The translations under genes and the position numbers were made by a program. From contig JALLLS010000046.1 of the NCBI GenBank assembly GCA_025094145.1, forward strand, positions 124,001 to 188,000: a stretch of DNA of 64,000 nt, read 5' to 3'. The notes under the pieces were generated by a model. The model saw only the letters and a program-made list of their open reading frames with translations, did not search any database and had not been told where the DNA came from. Source of the DNA: Spinellus fusiger. Lineage: Eukaryota > Mucoromycota > Mucoromycetes > Mucorales > Phycomycetaceae. Numbering within the stretch: position 1 is the stretch's first letter; the number at the start of each line of letters is the position of its first letter. Below are positions 10,139-22,027 of this stretch, in pieces.

Positions 10139-12458
10139 TCAAAGCTTGGAGGCTCTGAGAACTCCATCTTTCTGACCCGCATGGATCAGTGGCTTGATGA
10201 ACTCATCATAGCCATCCACCACCAAAGTATGGTTCAAAGGCTCTTTCTCTGCCATCTTGGTCATTGTCTCATACACAGCACCATCGTAACGACCCAAGGC
10301 AGAGTGCAGGAAATAGTCGGGCATGGCAAATGCATCCACCAAAGCAACGGCATCTGGACGCACAACTTCCAACAGAGAAATGACCTGGGCCTTGAGCATG
10401 TTGGATTGCTCTGAAGACAGGTAGCCAGAGAGCAAGAACTCAGCCAACTCCTGCTCTATGGTGTAGAGAGCAAACAGAGCTGCCATTGTCTTCAGAACCT
10501 TGGCGACAGGGGCAAGTTCAGGTTTTGAAAGAGAAGCATCTTCCTGAATACTGAGAATGAAGTTGCGAACAATGACAAACTGGCAGTGGGCTTTTGAGAT
10601 TCTGCTGATTTCTACAAGCATAGAGTTCCATGAGCGGCCATGGCGATCAATCTGTTCTGCTACTTGAGCAATGCCATAAGCAGCACGGAAACCAAAGGCA
10701 GCAAGGATAAGTTCAAAGTTGAGGAAGTCAGAAGGCTGCTGCATAGAACATTTGGCCTTGGGGTTCTGGAGGAACTGTGTAAGATAGTCGACTGTTGGGT
10801 TATGTTCAGAAGACATCTTCTTTCCAGCCACAAGGTTACGGAAGGTCTTGAGGAGGTAACGGGAGGTTTGCTGTGTAAGAATGTAGTTATCACCTTCCCA
10901 AGTGACATTGGGGAGATAGTCTTGGTAGAATTGGCCAAGACCAGAGAAGTTGCTGTAGCCATGGCCACCACAGGCACGTCTGCACTCTTCAATCGATGCC
11001 ATGGCCATATTTGTAGTCAGACTCTTGAGACCTGAGGAGGTGGCATGGAGATCAGCCAAAAGACTAAAGTTGCCTTTTGCCATGGCTGCCTCGTTCATGT
11101 TATAGAGACGGAACATCTCACGGCCTGTGAAGAAGAAGGCGTAGGCTGTGGCTACAATAGGCAAAAGACGGTATTGCTGCATAGTGTAATCAATGACAGG
11201 TGTCTCGATGACCTTGTTATCCAGTTTACGAGGATTGGCAGCATCCACAAACTGCTGACGGATAGCAGAGTAACGGACAGCAATAGTGCTAGCCTTGGCC
11301 AAAGCAAAACGAGAACCTAGTAAGAGAAGAAAGTGGTTGTTGGTATGGGTGTAAAGATATAGGCACATTCCCAGACTTACCCATAACAATATTGGCTCTG
11401 ACAAACACCATGGTACCATAAGACAGCTTGGCATTAGGGGGCTTGATGTACTCTCCTGTACCTTCCTTGACTTTGGAGTATTTGGCCAAGAAAGAAATGT
11501 GAGGAACACGGTAATGATCAAACATGATAAAGCCATTATCAATGGTGTTGAGGCCAAACTTGGGTCCAACATCACCCACAGTGATGCCCTTCATAGGACG
11601 ATGGTCTTCCAAGCTACGGATCTGGACACAGAAAGGATGAGGTCCATAGTCCTTGCCATCTGTGATCAATCGAGCCATCACAATAGCATGGTTGGCAGCC
11701 TTGCCAAGTCCTCCAATCCACCACTTGGAGGAAGTCAAGGTGGGTGAGTGGATTTCAAACTCATTGGTTGCTGGGATGTAAGTGGCGGTGGTCTCCAATC
11801 CCTGTACATTGGAACCGTGGCCCAACTAGAACAGAATAGATAAAGCTAAGTATTCTCTCTTGCAATAGATCGTAAAACTACTTACCTCAGTTTGGGCATA
11901 ACATCCAATAATCTCATATTTCAGTGCAGGCTCTAAAAAGAGCTTCTTCTGCTCGTCAGTGGTTTGTGACTTGAGAGTAGGAAGGAACATTGACGTGTGG
12001 AGAGTGAACTATAATAAAGAGTTAAAGCCCTGGCTATATCTTAAATGACCTACAGGTGTAGACTGATCATACAATGCATTGACTAGTTGAGTATCGGAGG
12101 AACTCCAGTTGTGCTCTCTATGATTTGATTTTATCAGTAAAACAAACAAACAAACAAACAGGTACAGCGATTTAGTTGCTTACTTTATCAGTTCAATCAT
12201 ACGCTTTTCCTTCCATAAGGTTGAAGTAATTCTGGCAGGTCGACCTTGGTAGTAGCGTTCACTCTTATCAAAGGCAGGCTCAGACTCGAGGATATCAACG
12301 ATTTTGCCTATGTTATCAAGGCCCTCCTTAGTATACATAAGCTCTGATAGATCGTTGACATTGAAGCTAGCTTGGGCTCTCTCGGCAGCCAACAACTGTG
12401 CCCCGGAAGGACTTTTAGTGGGAAGGTTGGGGAATTGGGTAGGAATATTGTTAGACAT
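10139..12458 (-). CDS. Peroxisomal acyl-CoA oxidase
   Basis: Five minus-strand exons: 12184-12458, 12054-12117, 11886-12008, 11381-11825 and 10139-11316, giving 694 residues, the normal size for this family. The enzyme is a flavoprotein that carries out the first step of peroxisomal beta-oxidation, oxidising acyl-CoA to trans-2-enoyl-CoA and passing electrons to oxygen to form H2O2. Diagnostic motifs are IIGCYAQTELGHGSNVQGLE (FAD/substrate site), KWWIGGLGKAANHA and the C-terminal domain segment ECRRACGGHGYS, whose neighbourhood in the family holds the catalytic glutamate (WEGDN follows). The protein ends in SKL, a peroxisomal targeting signal. The start MSNNIPTQFPNL is chosen because the longer upstream frame opens with a hydrophobic stretch that looks like 5' UTR. 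Several antisense frames inside this gene are shadows. Confidence 0.95.
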
Positions 12459-13209
12459 TGTGCCTCGAAAGAGAAGAGAGAGAAGCAAAAGAAAGGTGTA
12501 AATGGGGAGTAAGAGCACGCTTTACAGTGTAGTTTTATCATATTGACAGCTATTTCGAGTGACTAATGGTATTGAATAATAGTTCCACGTACAGCTACGC
12601 ACTGTTATTGGACATCATTTGCACATGAAAGTTGGTTGAGAATACTATTGTGTTAGGCCTTTGATTCTCCCGATTGGTTTTCAGATACATTGAGGCAATA
12701 AATGATGGAGGAGATATCAATATTTAAACGCCTTTCTGTTCTTCAATGGAAACAGTCCTATCAGTTCCAGCGAGTGTCCCTTTTAATAGGTCGAGAATAG
12801 AGCAATAACAGCTATCAGTGAATACAGAACAGAACAGAATAGAATAGAACAGATGTATTAGCGGTGGGATATTTAAGTTGGTAACTATATCAAGGCCAGT
12901 TATCAGTAAGACATTTGATAATAAGGAGAAGTCATCATAACAGCTGATAGTATGTCCCTGGATATGACTGCATCCACTAAAAGAAGGCCTACGGACACCC
13001 ACATCTATCTATCTACTGCAATAGTGTATATGCTATCAATTTATCCTTGTTATATCTGACAGTATTCTCAACAATGCAGAACAGAAAACCCATGCTATAT
13101 GTCAAGCCCAACAGAAACTTATTTAGAAAGTACAAAATACAAAATGATTAATTTAAAGCGAGATGCAGAAAGAGTTTAACCTGCCTTAAATCTAATTATT
13201 ATATATTTC
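12459..13209. other. Upstream region of acyl-CoA oxidase; no other gene
   Basis: Contains the oxidase promoter region and a short agaac/agaat repeat near 12827-12850. A minus-strand frame at 12724-13002 has no recognised relatives and no supporting signals. Confidence 0.4.
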
Positions 13210-13965
13210 CCCACTAGTTTTATATGGTCATAGCTTTATGAATTCATTGAGAATAGACTTTTTTACTTTTAAGGAATAAATAAGTGAACCTCTAATAAAT
13301 AATAAATGAACTCATTGGAGGTGTTATTAGTAGGATGGTTTATATATATTTATATATATTTATATATTAAGAAAGAGGCTCTATATTTTAACTCCTGGTT
13401 CCTGATTTTGCCTCTATCCTTCTTTTGGTATGGCTACTACCTCACTATTTTATTAGTAATGACTATTGAACCTATTGATACGCTGCATGGTACTGCAACT
13501 TACTATTGGGTTTATGTATTGTATATTAGAACTCTCTTGATGAAGCCTTTATGGAATAGCGGCATTTTATGTGTAGATGTAGGAAAGAGGAAGAATTGGC
13601 ACACAATCAGAAGTTAGAAACTTAAAGTTAGTCATATAAACCAAGAGTGTAGAAATAGAAAAGATACGGGACATGAAAATGGCCAAACCCTCTCTCTCTT
13701 TCTCTTTCTATTTGAATTCCGATAGTATTTTATTATTATACCAATAGTAGTATGATATTATGACTTAAGATTAGACCATACATAGTTCAATACATAACTA
13801 TTCAATATAAACATAGTTGACATAAGAAACAGTAGTTCTATTGTCAAACTAATCCATACTCTATATATCTACCCTTGGTATCAATAATAGACTGATATCT
13901 CCGCTCCATATTGATAATAAGGATACTCGAAAAGACTATAAATATCTTTTCCGATTCCAGTACTA
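13210..13965. mobile_element. Scattered decayed Tc1-like fragments
   Basis: At about 13226-13250 and 13865-13965 there are degenerate matches to the Tc1 family of 939-1754 and 20275-21604: the tcatagctttatgaattcatt segment and the terminal tgatatctccgctccatattg segment. Between them lies unrelated AT-rich DNA with a 103-codon frame (13306-13617) that starts in a tatatatt repeat; I do not call it a gene. Confidence 0.4.
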
Positions 13966-14377
13966 GGAAGTTCTTTAGTTTGATCCCGTTAATATAAACA
14001 GTTTTTCTCCTTTATGATCATATGAAAATAATGAATGGAGTTATAATAAATATAACAATGATAATGAGTCTGCATTGGCTTCTTCAAACAAAGGTCTGGA
14101 GTTTGAAATGTGCTATTATTCTTCACACTTTCATCCAAGAACCCCAGAAGACCTTTGAGATATTTCCTCACCGCTTTCCAGTTACCCGGAATTTTTACCT
14201 GGCTGTCCAAAAGGGAAAGAAAGAAAGAAGATTGTTTAAGGATTTTTGGATTCCGTGGGATCAACAGCAAGCCCTAGGGTGAAAATCTATTATGCTTCTT
14301 ATTTCTTCGCTTGATACTATTATCTACATATCATTAAACTGCACTCTACATGCAATGTCCATATTCATCTTGTACTA

Positions 14378-15730
14378 CAGTGACTTTCAAAATAATAATA
14401 AAGTATTTTATTTTCCGATATAATTCTTGTATAGGGAAATACTTATTCTTTGTCATAAAAACACACATTAAACACACAGTAGAGACTTGAGAATTGGATG
14501 AAGTATAAAGAAGGTCAACAGGATAATAAATACAGATTTATCGGGTGGAAACCCTTAATATTTAGTGTTTCTATCCTTGGCCTTAATGACGGCCTTGCAT
14601 CTTCAATGCATGCTGGCAATAAGGTTGTTGGTAACCTCTTTAGGGATCTTGTCCCATTCTTAGACCAAAAGAGCCTTCAGATCCTGGAGAGTGCTTACTG
14701 GGGTCATCCTCTTCCGAACTGATCTGTCAAGTTCCTCCCAAAGATGCTCAATTGAATTCAGGTCAGGGCTTTGAGAGGGCCATCCCTCCATAGTGACAAT
14801 GCTCTCTTGTGCCTTCCACAACCTGGACTCTTTGCCTTTATGACAGCTAGCATTGTCTTCTTGAAGAACATAATCCACTTCTGAATTCAGTGCCTTGAGT
14901 CGAGCCAGCTCATGGCAGTAATTCTCCTTTAAGATCTCAATGTATCTTCTACTGTCTATACTGCCCTTCACATGCACTCACTTTCCAACACCTTCACCAG
15001 AGAAGGAACCCCACACCATCACACTACCACCACCAAAATTCATGGTGGGCTTGATATTCTTTGGGAGCAGCCCCTCCTTCTTTCTTTGCACCACTCTGGT
15101 ATGGTTGTTAGTATTCATCAACTGGTACTTTGACTCATCGAACTAGATCACTGTCTTGCAGTCTTCTTCTATCCAGTGAAGATGAGCCTTAGCCCAAGCA
15201 AGTCTCAACTTCTTGTGTTTAATAGTGAGAGAAGGTTTCTTAACCACCCTATAAGAAAACAGACCAATCTTCATCAATTTTTTAAAAGTGTTCATGGACA
15301 CTTGGGTGGTCATCTGCTTGCAAAGCTGATCCATTGTCTGAAATGAATCTCTTTCTAATGTGTGTCCAACCTCTCTCTAGTCTCTCTAACTAATAATTGA
15401 CTTAATCCCGGTGATTCTTTTAGCCTTGAAGCATTAGTTTCCTTGTATCTCTTTATGATACGAGAAACAGACTGTTGACTAACTCCAAACCTAGCAGAGA
15501 TGGCAATATAACTGGTCCCATTAACAGTGGCCTCTTGATCAATGAGACAATAATTCTAGTCGTCACTATTTCTTCTTCCTGTTTCCAAGAGGTCTTTTTG
15601 GTGTGTTCGGTAGTGTTAGATGAGGTAGGCATTAGAGTGGAAAAGCGATAAATAAAGAATGTTTAACAAAAATTAAGAGCAAAACTATGGTCTGAATTTG
15701 AGATGTCCCTTATTTTATTGAAAGCCACTG
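14378..15730 (-). mobile_element. Tc1/mariner element (cagtgactttcaa ends), decayed
   Basis: Inverted ends cagtgactttcaaaataat (left) and its reverse attgaaagccactg (right) are each flanked by TA. The element is 1353 bp and holds one minus-strand transposase relic. It is the same family as the element at 45915-47251, which is better preserved. Confidence 0.88.
14660..15640 (-). pseudogene. Tc1-family transposase pseudogene
   Basis: Frames at 14660-14977 and 15143-15334 are parts of one transposase. The N-terminal helix-turn-helix part (AISARFGVSQQSV-like) near 15480-15540 is out of frame. Visible motifs are QEDNASCHKGKESRLW, holding the second catalytic aspartate, and WPSQSPDLNSIEHLWEELD, holding the catalytic glutamate. 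Stops and frame breaks mean that no active enzyme is encoded here. It is a close relative of the transposase at 45998-47072. Confidence 0.85.
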
Positions 15731-15732
15731 TA

Positions 15733-16652
15733 CTTTCTATTCCGCTCCATTGCTTATCTTATCTGATGCATTCATCTACTGTTTATTTTACTTGGAAATA
15801 CAAGTGATTTGCTTTGTATTCTTCTGACTACCCTATGAAGCTTTTTTTTTGATAAGTTAAAGTAGTCCAGAAAAGTAAAAAATAGTCAATACAAAGAAAA
15901 TAAATCGGTAAGAGAAGAGAACATTGGAGTTCTGATAAATAAAACTTGGGCTAGAACAGTTCAAAATATTCTTATTCTTATTCTTATTTTCGATCATTGA
16001 AGATGCTATCCATCTATTGAACCTGATAGCCACCGTACAAGAGCTTTGGATAAATGAAGAATATACATAAAAAATACTTTAAATGAGGTTGTGCGAATAA
16101 TTTCCGAAAATAGTGTTCTTGAAGAAACTTGGATAATCCTAAAGACATATGTTTGAGGAGAAAGAGTCTGTCTGTAGGAAGAGTCTTTTCATTCTATCGT
16201 GGCGTTAACGTTAATATTCAACACACTCATCAGCAATCTCAATGAGTAAGCTACTAGCTGATAAATCTACCCCAAAGTCTCGAGTAGATGTGGCTGGTGT
16301 CCAATAATTCAGTGAATAAAAGAAGCGCTTATAGATTTACAATTCTCCGACTCTATTTCTTGTGTAATATTGAGTAATTCCAGATTTTAGAAGCCTATAG
16401 GCCTCTTGTAAGAGTGACTATAAACACAGATAACTCACAAACATAAAGGAAAAGGGAAATAATACTTATGTATCTTAAGGCAAAGTTGTATAATACTAAA
16501 TGATTTAGATAAAGATACACAGAAAGGGCTTGTGAGATGGATGTGGAAAGAACCAAATAAAGAGTCAAAGTAACGTGAACCGATTGTAATCGAATTGGAT
16601 AACAGGTCAAGTCTCACTTCCTCAATACAATCTATCTTGTTAGAAAGCTCAA
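15733..16652. other. Gene-free intergenic region
   Basis: AT-rich, with no supported gene. A slightly less AT-rich block at about 16195-16320 (around ggcgttaacgttaat) matches nothing I recognise. Confidence 0.35.
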
Positions 16653-17899
16653 TACACACCAGGAGATTTTTGGGATATATAAGAAAATATCCTGAGAATA
16701 AAATCGCAATATTCTTATGATTGGCTAATGTGTTTTGAAATGCCTTTTCGCTGTCTAAATAAGCTATTTCAAACTCTACCTGTCTGTTTTAGCAATAGCT
16801 ACTGACTTTGTAATTAAAAAGTATAGAATTGGCTGTAAAGATAAGAAATAGAACAAGAATCACCTCAAAACTACAACTCAGTCACTGAATTTATTGTTTA
16901 ACATAATGTGTTAACTATAAGCCCATAGTATTTGCAGCATAGCACTGCTTAAGAAAGATGTATTATAGAACACACTGAATTAACTCTAGTGGTCATTGTC
17001 CATAAAATAGAACCAAACTTACTTATATTAAGAACAGTGTATTTATTTATTGACTCAATATCTATAATCATCTCAATTATCTCATTGTAACTGGTATTAA
17101 CAGTGATGCTTAATGATTACAAAGTATTGTTTCTAATACTGGGCTTTAGGCCCATGGCAAATAGTGTGAATTGTTTGACTTGTGAATTTGACGTGAATTT
17201 GACTTAAGAATTTTATGAGTGGAGGCTAGTGTATATGTCAGTAGAATAGATAAAGAAAAGTTATTATTTGTTTTGATACTTCCCTCCTTTTGTTATTTCC
17301 CATACTGCACATATAACTTAACACTCGAGTGCTCTTCAAGATGGTCATAACTGAGCAAGGTAATGTGCTATTATTAACAAAGAGAAACAATAGAAGGTGA
17401 TAGACACTACCAAGGACTATTCTAGTGATAAAAAGGTAAGCAATGTCTTCATCTGGGCTTGATATCATGGTAATCCACAAGACACTCATTACATTGTTAT
17501 TAGGCAAGTAAAGACTCTTCTCAAGTCAGTCCCAAGTAGTCTTCTACAAGGTCAATAGTGTCTAGGGTATACTACTGAGCATAGTTATCTATCTTCCAAG
17601 AACAAAGAATTGGGTTTTTAGGGTGTGAATTCTATTGCTATGAGGGAATGTACTAAGGCAGTAGCCATAGTCATAATATAGTATTATCTATACTATTATA
17701 ATAAACAATTTTATTCATAAACAATATATTCTATTGATAATACAATTTGATATTGAGGTATCCACAGAAAGAAATAAAGATTTGGATATCCACAAACCTT
17801 TTGATTTTAATCATTGTTCCATAAAAGGGCAAATTTTGGGATCCTCGTAAAAGGAAGGATATATCACCGCTTAAAAGCCAGAAAATCTTTGGGTGTGTA
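16653..17899 (-). mobile_element. Copy C of the Fanzor-bearing repeat family, internally deleted
   Basis: The left end, tacacaccaggagattttt, is the same terminal repeat as copies A and B. The right end, aaaatctttgggtgtgta, matches the start of copy D in reverse. The interior is in the same orientation as copy B: the region near 16690-16790 matches 57800-57900, and 17240-17500 matches 58400-58580, including a frame reading DED.AYLFITR..LG. There is no Fanzor-like module, so at 1.25 kb this is a non-autonomous deletion derivative. Confidence 0.75.
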
Positions 17900-17951
17900 T
17901 TTTAAGTAAAAACAATAATCATAAAGCTCTTTCTTCTCGTATTCCACAGAC

Positions 17952-18548
17952 ATGAAAAACAACTCTTATAGAACCTACAACCAAAAAAGAGTGGAAGTAG
18001 ATATTAATCCAAAGGACAGGAATTCAATACCTTACTCTGTTTTCATTGGCACCAGCAAATACTCTGTTGTCTATGATGTATCTGCCAAAGACAATAAGTA
18101 CAAAAATATGTTTTTGACTACTGTATATGAAGCATTCCCAAAAGAAAGAATCTTGGATCTTACTTTTGCGAGTACAAATGGCCGAGATTTGGCCGAGATT
18201 CATTTCAGTGATCAGGATTTATGTGAATACGCGTGTCAAGCACCTCTCATTGTCAACGGAGACATTATTTATGCCTTTCCTACTATTTCTTCTGTGGACA
18301 AGGTTCTTGAGATCGGGCTGGATGATTTTCCTTTTAGATCCTATGATATGATCGCTAGGAATATTATCTCTCGCCTTATTCAATATGGATCAGTCGTAAA
18401 GATTGTCGTGTATGAAGATAAAAGGGTGTTTTATGGTTATGGTTATATACACTTGGCCGTGTCTAAAGACTGTGCTACTTACGATGAAGATACTCTTGCT
18501 AGAAATATTGCTGAAATATTTACTAAAAAAGAAAATGCTTGGTTCTAG
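17952..18548 (+). CDS. Retrotransposon ORF1/gag-like protein with RRM-like fold (tentative)
   Basis: An uninterrupted 198-residue frame. The C-terminal half, around residues 110-175, reads IGLDDFPFR, then a helix-like ISRLIQYGSVVKIVVYE, then RVFYGYGYIHLAV. This pattern (beta-alpha-beta ending in an aromatic-rich GYG-I-L strand) resembles the RRM-like domain in ORF1/gag-like proteins of fungal LINE elements. No zinc knuckle and no reverse transcriptase follow. It begins 52 bp after the end of copy C. It may be a truncated retroelement or a host gene derived from one; identification is by pattern only. Confidence 0.45.
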   Translation: MKNNSYRTYNQKRVEVDINPKDRNSIPYSVFIGTSKYSVVYDVSAKDNKYKNMFLTTVYEAFPKERILDLTFASTNGRDLAEIHFSDQDLCEYACQAPLIVNGDIIYAFPTISSVDKVLEIGLDDFPFRSYDMIARNIISRLIQYGSVVKIVVYEDKRVFYGYGYIHLAVSKDCATYDEDTLARNIAEIFTKKENAWF

Positions 18549-18892
18549 AATACTACAACTCACATCTACTTATGAATCGAGCAATGTTGTTTTCACCCTG
18601 TTTACTATATAATAATAAACTTTGCTTTATTAAAATAAATACGATAAACTACGAGCAATATGCAGAGTGTAGAAGAAAGAGTACTCTATCATTTATTAGC
18701 TTTAGATTGATTCTGTTTGGATGTTTATGATAAGACAAACTTTTATTATAAGATGTAATAGGATTTAATAGGATGTATCAAAGAATGCGGATCACTATTG
18801 CATTTGGAGAGTCATGGAAAACCCTAAAAATTGAATGAGAGGGACCTTGGACAACTAAAAAGGGTCATTAGAAAGAGTCCATTTGCCTTGTA
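18549..18892. other. Gene-free gap
   Basis: AT-rich 3' flank of the ORF1-like frame up to the next Tc1 element. Nothing else is seen. Confidence 0.4.
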
Positions 18893-19879
18893 CAGTCACA
18901 CAACATTAGAAAGTATACAACCCCATAATTTATACATTTTTTTTCATTGCCTCTGTCTTGTAATCAGATCGGATAAATATTTCGCCTTTTACAAATTTAT
19001 CATCTATTGAGCAATATTCATCAGATATATACATCAGACTGGGTTTGGTTCCTACTTCGCAGCACACAAGCCAAGGTTGTCTGAAGAAAACATGAAGAAA
19101 AGACTTCGTTGGGCGAAGGAACAGGTCAATTGGACTCCTGAGGACTGGGGACGCGTCGTATGGCCTGATGAGTCACAGTTTGAAGTAGAGGGTTACCAGG
19201 GAGGAGCTAGAGTGATTCGAAAGATCGGAGAGAAGTATAAGGCTGCTCATATCATACCTACAACCAAATGGGAGAAAGATAGCATACTGATCTAGAGCTG
19301 TTTCTGGGCTGGTGGATTTGAGCCTTTAGTCTTTATTGATGGCACTATAAATCAAGACATACATGTCAGCATTTTAGCAGGAAAATTTCTGCCATGGTTC
19401 ATTGAATTGAATGAGGAGGATAAGGACTTTATATTTCAAGAAGATGGGGGTAGCTGCCATACAAGTGGCTATACAACATGGTGGAAAACACACATGCAAT
19501 CAGGCATTTTGATTACTGGCCTACACAATTACCTGACTTGAACCCAATTGAACATCTCTGGTGGGCCTTGGAAAGACAAATTGAAGAAAGAAGGGTATCT
19601 ATTATCAATGTAGAAGGTTGGTATTGAACTTGCACAACGATGAGTTCAGAGTATGACAGACATATGCCAGGCTGTCATTGATGCCAAAGAAGGTCATACA
19701 AAATATTAACTGTATTATTATTATTTTATTTTCTATAATCAAAGATGTTGAGCTTTGTTGTGTTAAATTTTGATGCTTATAGATCAAATGTAAAATGTTT
19801 TATTTAATGTTGAACATGTCTTATCTATTCCGTCCTTATATTCATATTCAAAAGTATTCAATTCAATTGAGTGTGGCTG
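18893..19879 (+). mobile_element. Deleted Tc1/mariner element (cagtcacacaacatt ends)
   Basis: The left end cagtcacacaacattagaaag is preceded by TA and is the same end as the elements at 42164 and 58619. A decayed right end, gtgtggctg followed by TA, is at about 19871-19881. The N-terminal DNA-binding part of the transposase is deleted. The rest is readable at 19077-19295 (KRLRWAKEQVNWTPEDW, then VVWPDESQF with the first catalytic Asp) and continues with an in-frame stop and later a frameshift through FQEDGGSCHTSGY to the terminus near 19700. Confidence 0.8.
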
Positions 19880-20274
19880 TATTCACACTTTCTTGAACAA
19901 GTATGCTTATCCTAATTATATACCCAATAGCATTATTAGAGTGAACCCTCTTCAAAATTGATATACAGGCTGTTGTGAATAGGGTTATTTGCACAAAAGT
20001 CATTGTAACTGTTAGAGTATGCTATTAAATATGATAAGTGTATACTAGTTTAATTTAAATAAACCACATGAGCTATGTCAACATATATTCAATCAAATAA
20101 TATAGCCTCTTCTGTTTTCAGGATTTGTTTATTAAATTTAACTGTAGGATATCTATTTCTTCTATCATTTCACATGCATATGATGGCTATGTCAAGACTT
20201 TTTTTATCAACTATCAGTGATACAAGCTGTGTATTTCTACAGTCAAATGTTACTGTTGTATAGATAAAATGAAA
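19880..20274. other. Gene-free gap
   Basis: AT-rich DNA between two Tc1 elements. A 62-codon frame at 20075-20263 is hydrophobic and unsupported. Confidence 0.35.
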
Positions 20275-21604
20275 AAAGAAATAATTGGATTTTTTTTTTC
20301 AAATGTAGATTTCCTTCTATAGATACTTTTCTTAATAGTGTTATAGCTTCATGAACTCATTAGATAAAGACGTGAAAGTTTAAATAGATACATAGAATAG
20401 TGTTTAAAATAAATAAAAGTGATTTTATTACAAGGTTGTTTAGTAGCCACCATCAGTCTTTGGCATCAATAACAGCCTGGCATCTCCGCCCTATACTGGC
20501 AATGAGGGTGTCTATTGTCTTTGCTATTTTACCCTATTCCAGCATCAGGGCAGCCTACAACCTCTGTTCGGTAGAATATAACCTCCTGTCCTTCCTGATA
20601 ATCTTCTTGAGGTGGGTCCACAGATGATCCATTGAATTGAGATCAGTATTTAAGGGCCAGTAAAGAGTCACTACTGTGCTATTTGCTGCATTCCATTCTC
20701 GAGTTATCTTACTCGTATTAATTCTATCATTATTATCTTGTAGGCATTAACTGACTCCAGGGTTTAAGGGGGAGAGAATTACTTGAGTTCATGGCAGTAA
20801 ACTTCTCGCAAGACATTGATGTACTTGTCGGAGTTTATTATAACCTCCACTATGATCCATCTCCCAACACCTTGATTGATAAAACAGACCCATACCATCA
20901 CTCCACCACCTCCAAACTTCTTTGTCTTTAAGACATTCTTAGGCTCAAAGGTCTTATTATACTGAATGATAAGTTTAATACCCATGTTATAGCTCATGGG
21001 TTCTACTCTGGACTCATCAGACTAGATGACCTCTTGCCACTGCTTATGAACCCACTGGAGCCTTGCCACTATATGCTTATTAGTGAGAACAGGGTTTATC
21101 ACTGGACTGAATGAATGAAAGCATATTTCATCAAGGAGACTCTTCAGAGTATTGTCTGATGCCTTGATGGCCATGTCTGCCATGATGGCTACTTTGGTCT
21201 GGTGGGAGTTGCTCATGACTGTTCTTCTCAACCACCAGAGGACCTTATAATGCATCTTTCTTTTTCTGCCACTCTTGGAAGAGGGCTCAACTCAGTTGGT
21301 TTCCTTGTAGTGCTATACTATGTCTCTCACAATAGGAGCAGATACGTTGAATATTTGAGATGCCTCAGCCATGGTAGTATTCATGTTCAGCACCTTATGC
21401 AAAATGACTGAACATGTTTCAAAGTTGTTCTGATTCTTATACATCTCAGGGGCTCTATTGAATATGTTTATGGTGTTGAATGGTATAGACATTATATGAA
21501 AAAGGTAGTTTTATGAACAGAGAAAAGAGGTGGTATATGTTATTTCTTGGTATAAAAATAGCCCCGAACTTGAAGAAAATCTGGTTACTTAGTGAGGGCC
21601 ACTT
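20275..21604 (-). mobile_element. Tc1/mariner element, decayed
   Basis: The right end (ggttacttagtgagggccactt, followed by TA) is the same family end as at 939 and 47772; the left end is strongly decayed, so that boundary is approximate. Minus-strand transposase pieces include 20779-20997 (KKFGGGGVMVWVCF, then a segment resembling YINVLREVYCHEL) and 21022-21255. The terminal segment near 20460-20500 reads as the CQAVIDAK-like tail in reverse. Several stops and frame breaks. Confidence 0.75.
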
Positions 21605-21606
21605 TA

Positions 21607-22027
21607 TTCTACAGTCTAGTCTTCTATCCGGGTTCTATTCTTTAGAATAAATAATAAAAATAATAAAGAACTTATTGAATTGTACATTAACATTATACTT
21701 TAGTTCTACACTTTGTTAGATAGAAAGAGTCCTACACATTGACTCATACTCATTCACTATTTGAATTGTGTACTGACAATAGACCCATCTTTTCATGTGT
21801 ATGCTGTTTATTGTTTGGAGATGATCTCATCAAAACATACCTCTAGAACTAGTTTATTCAGACTGTAAATAATGGTACTATTTATCAATACACTACACAC
21901 ATTAGCCTGCTTCAATAAGCCATGCTTGGTACTTGCACTCTATCAATTCCCTTCAGGCACTACAACAGTCACATAATTGTTCTTAAAGGATCCCAGGCTT
22001 TACACTCAACACGTTTGCAAAGAAAGC
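21607..22027. other. Upstream region of the stomatin-like gene
   Basis: AT-rich 420 bp between a Tc1 element and the stomatin-like gene. It presumably holds its promoter, but I cannot point to a specific element. Confidence 0.35.

Noticed and set aside
10181..11747. Several plus-strand frames up to 131 codons
   Set aside because: They are antisense shadows of the acyl-CoA oxidase gene, whose minus-strand frame is unambiguous.
13306..13617. 103-codon frame starting in a tatatatt repeat
   Set aside because: The first third is encoded by the repeat (Tyr-Ile runs) and the rest shows no family features; it lies between Tc1 fragments.
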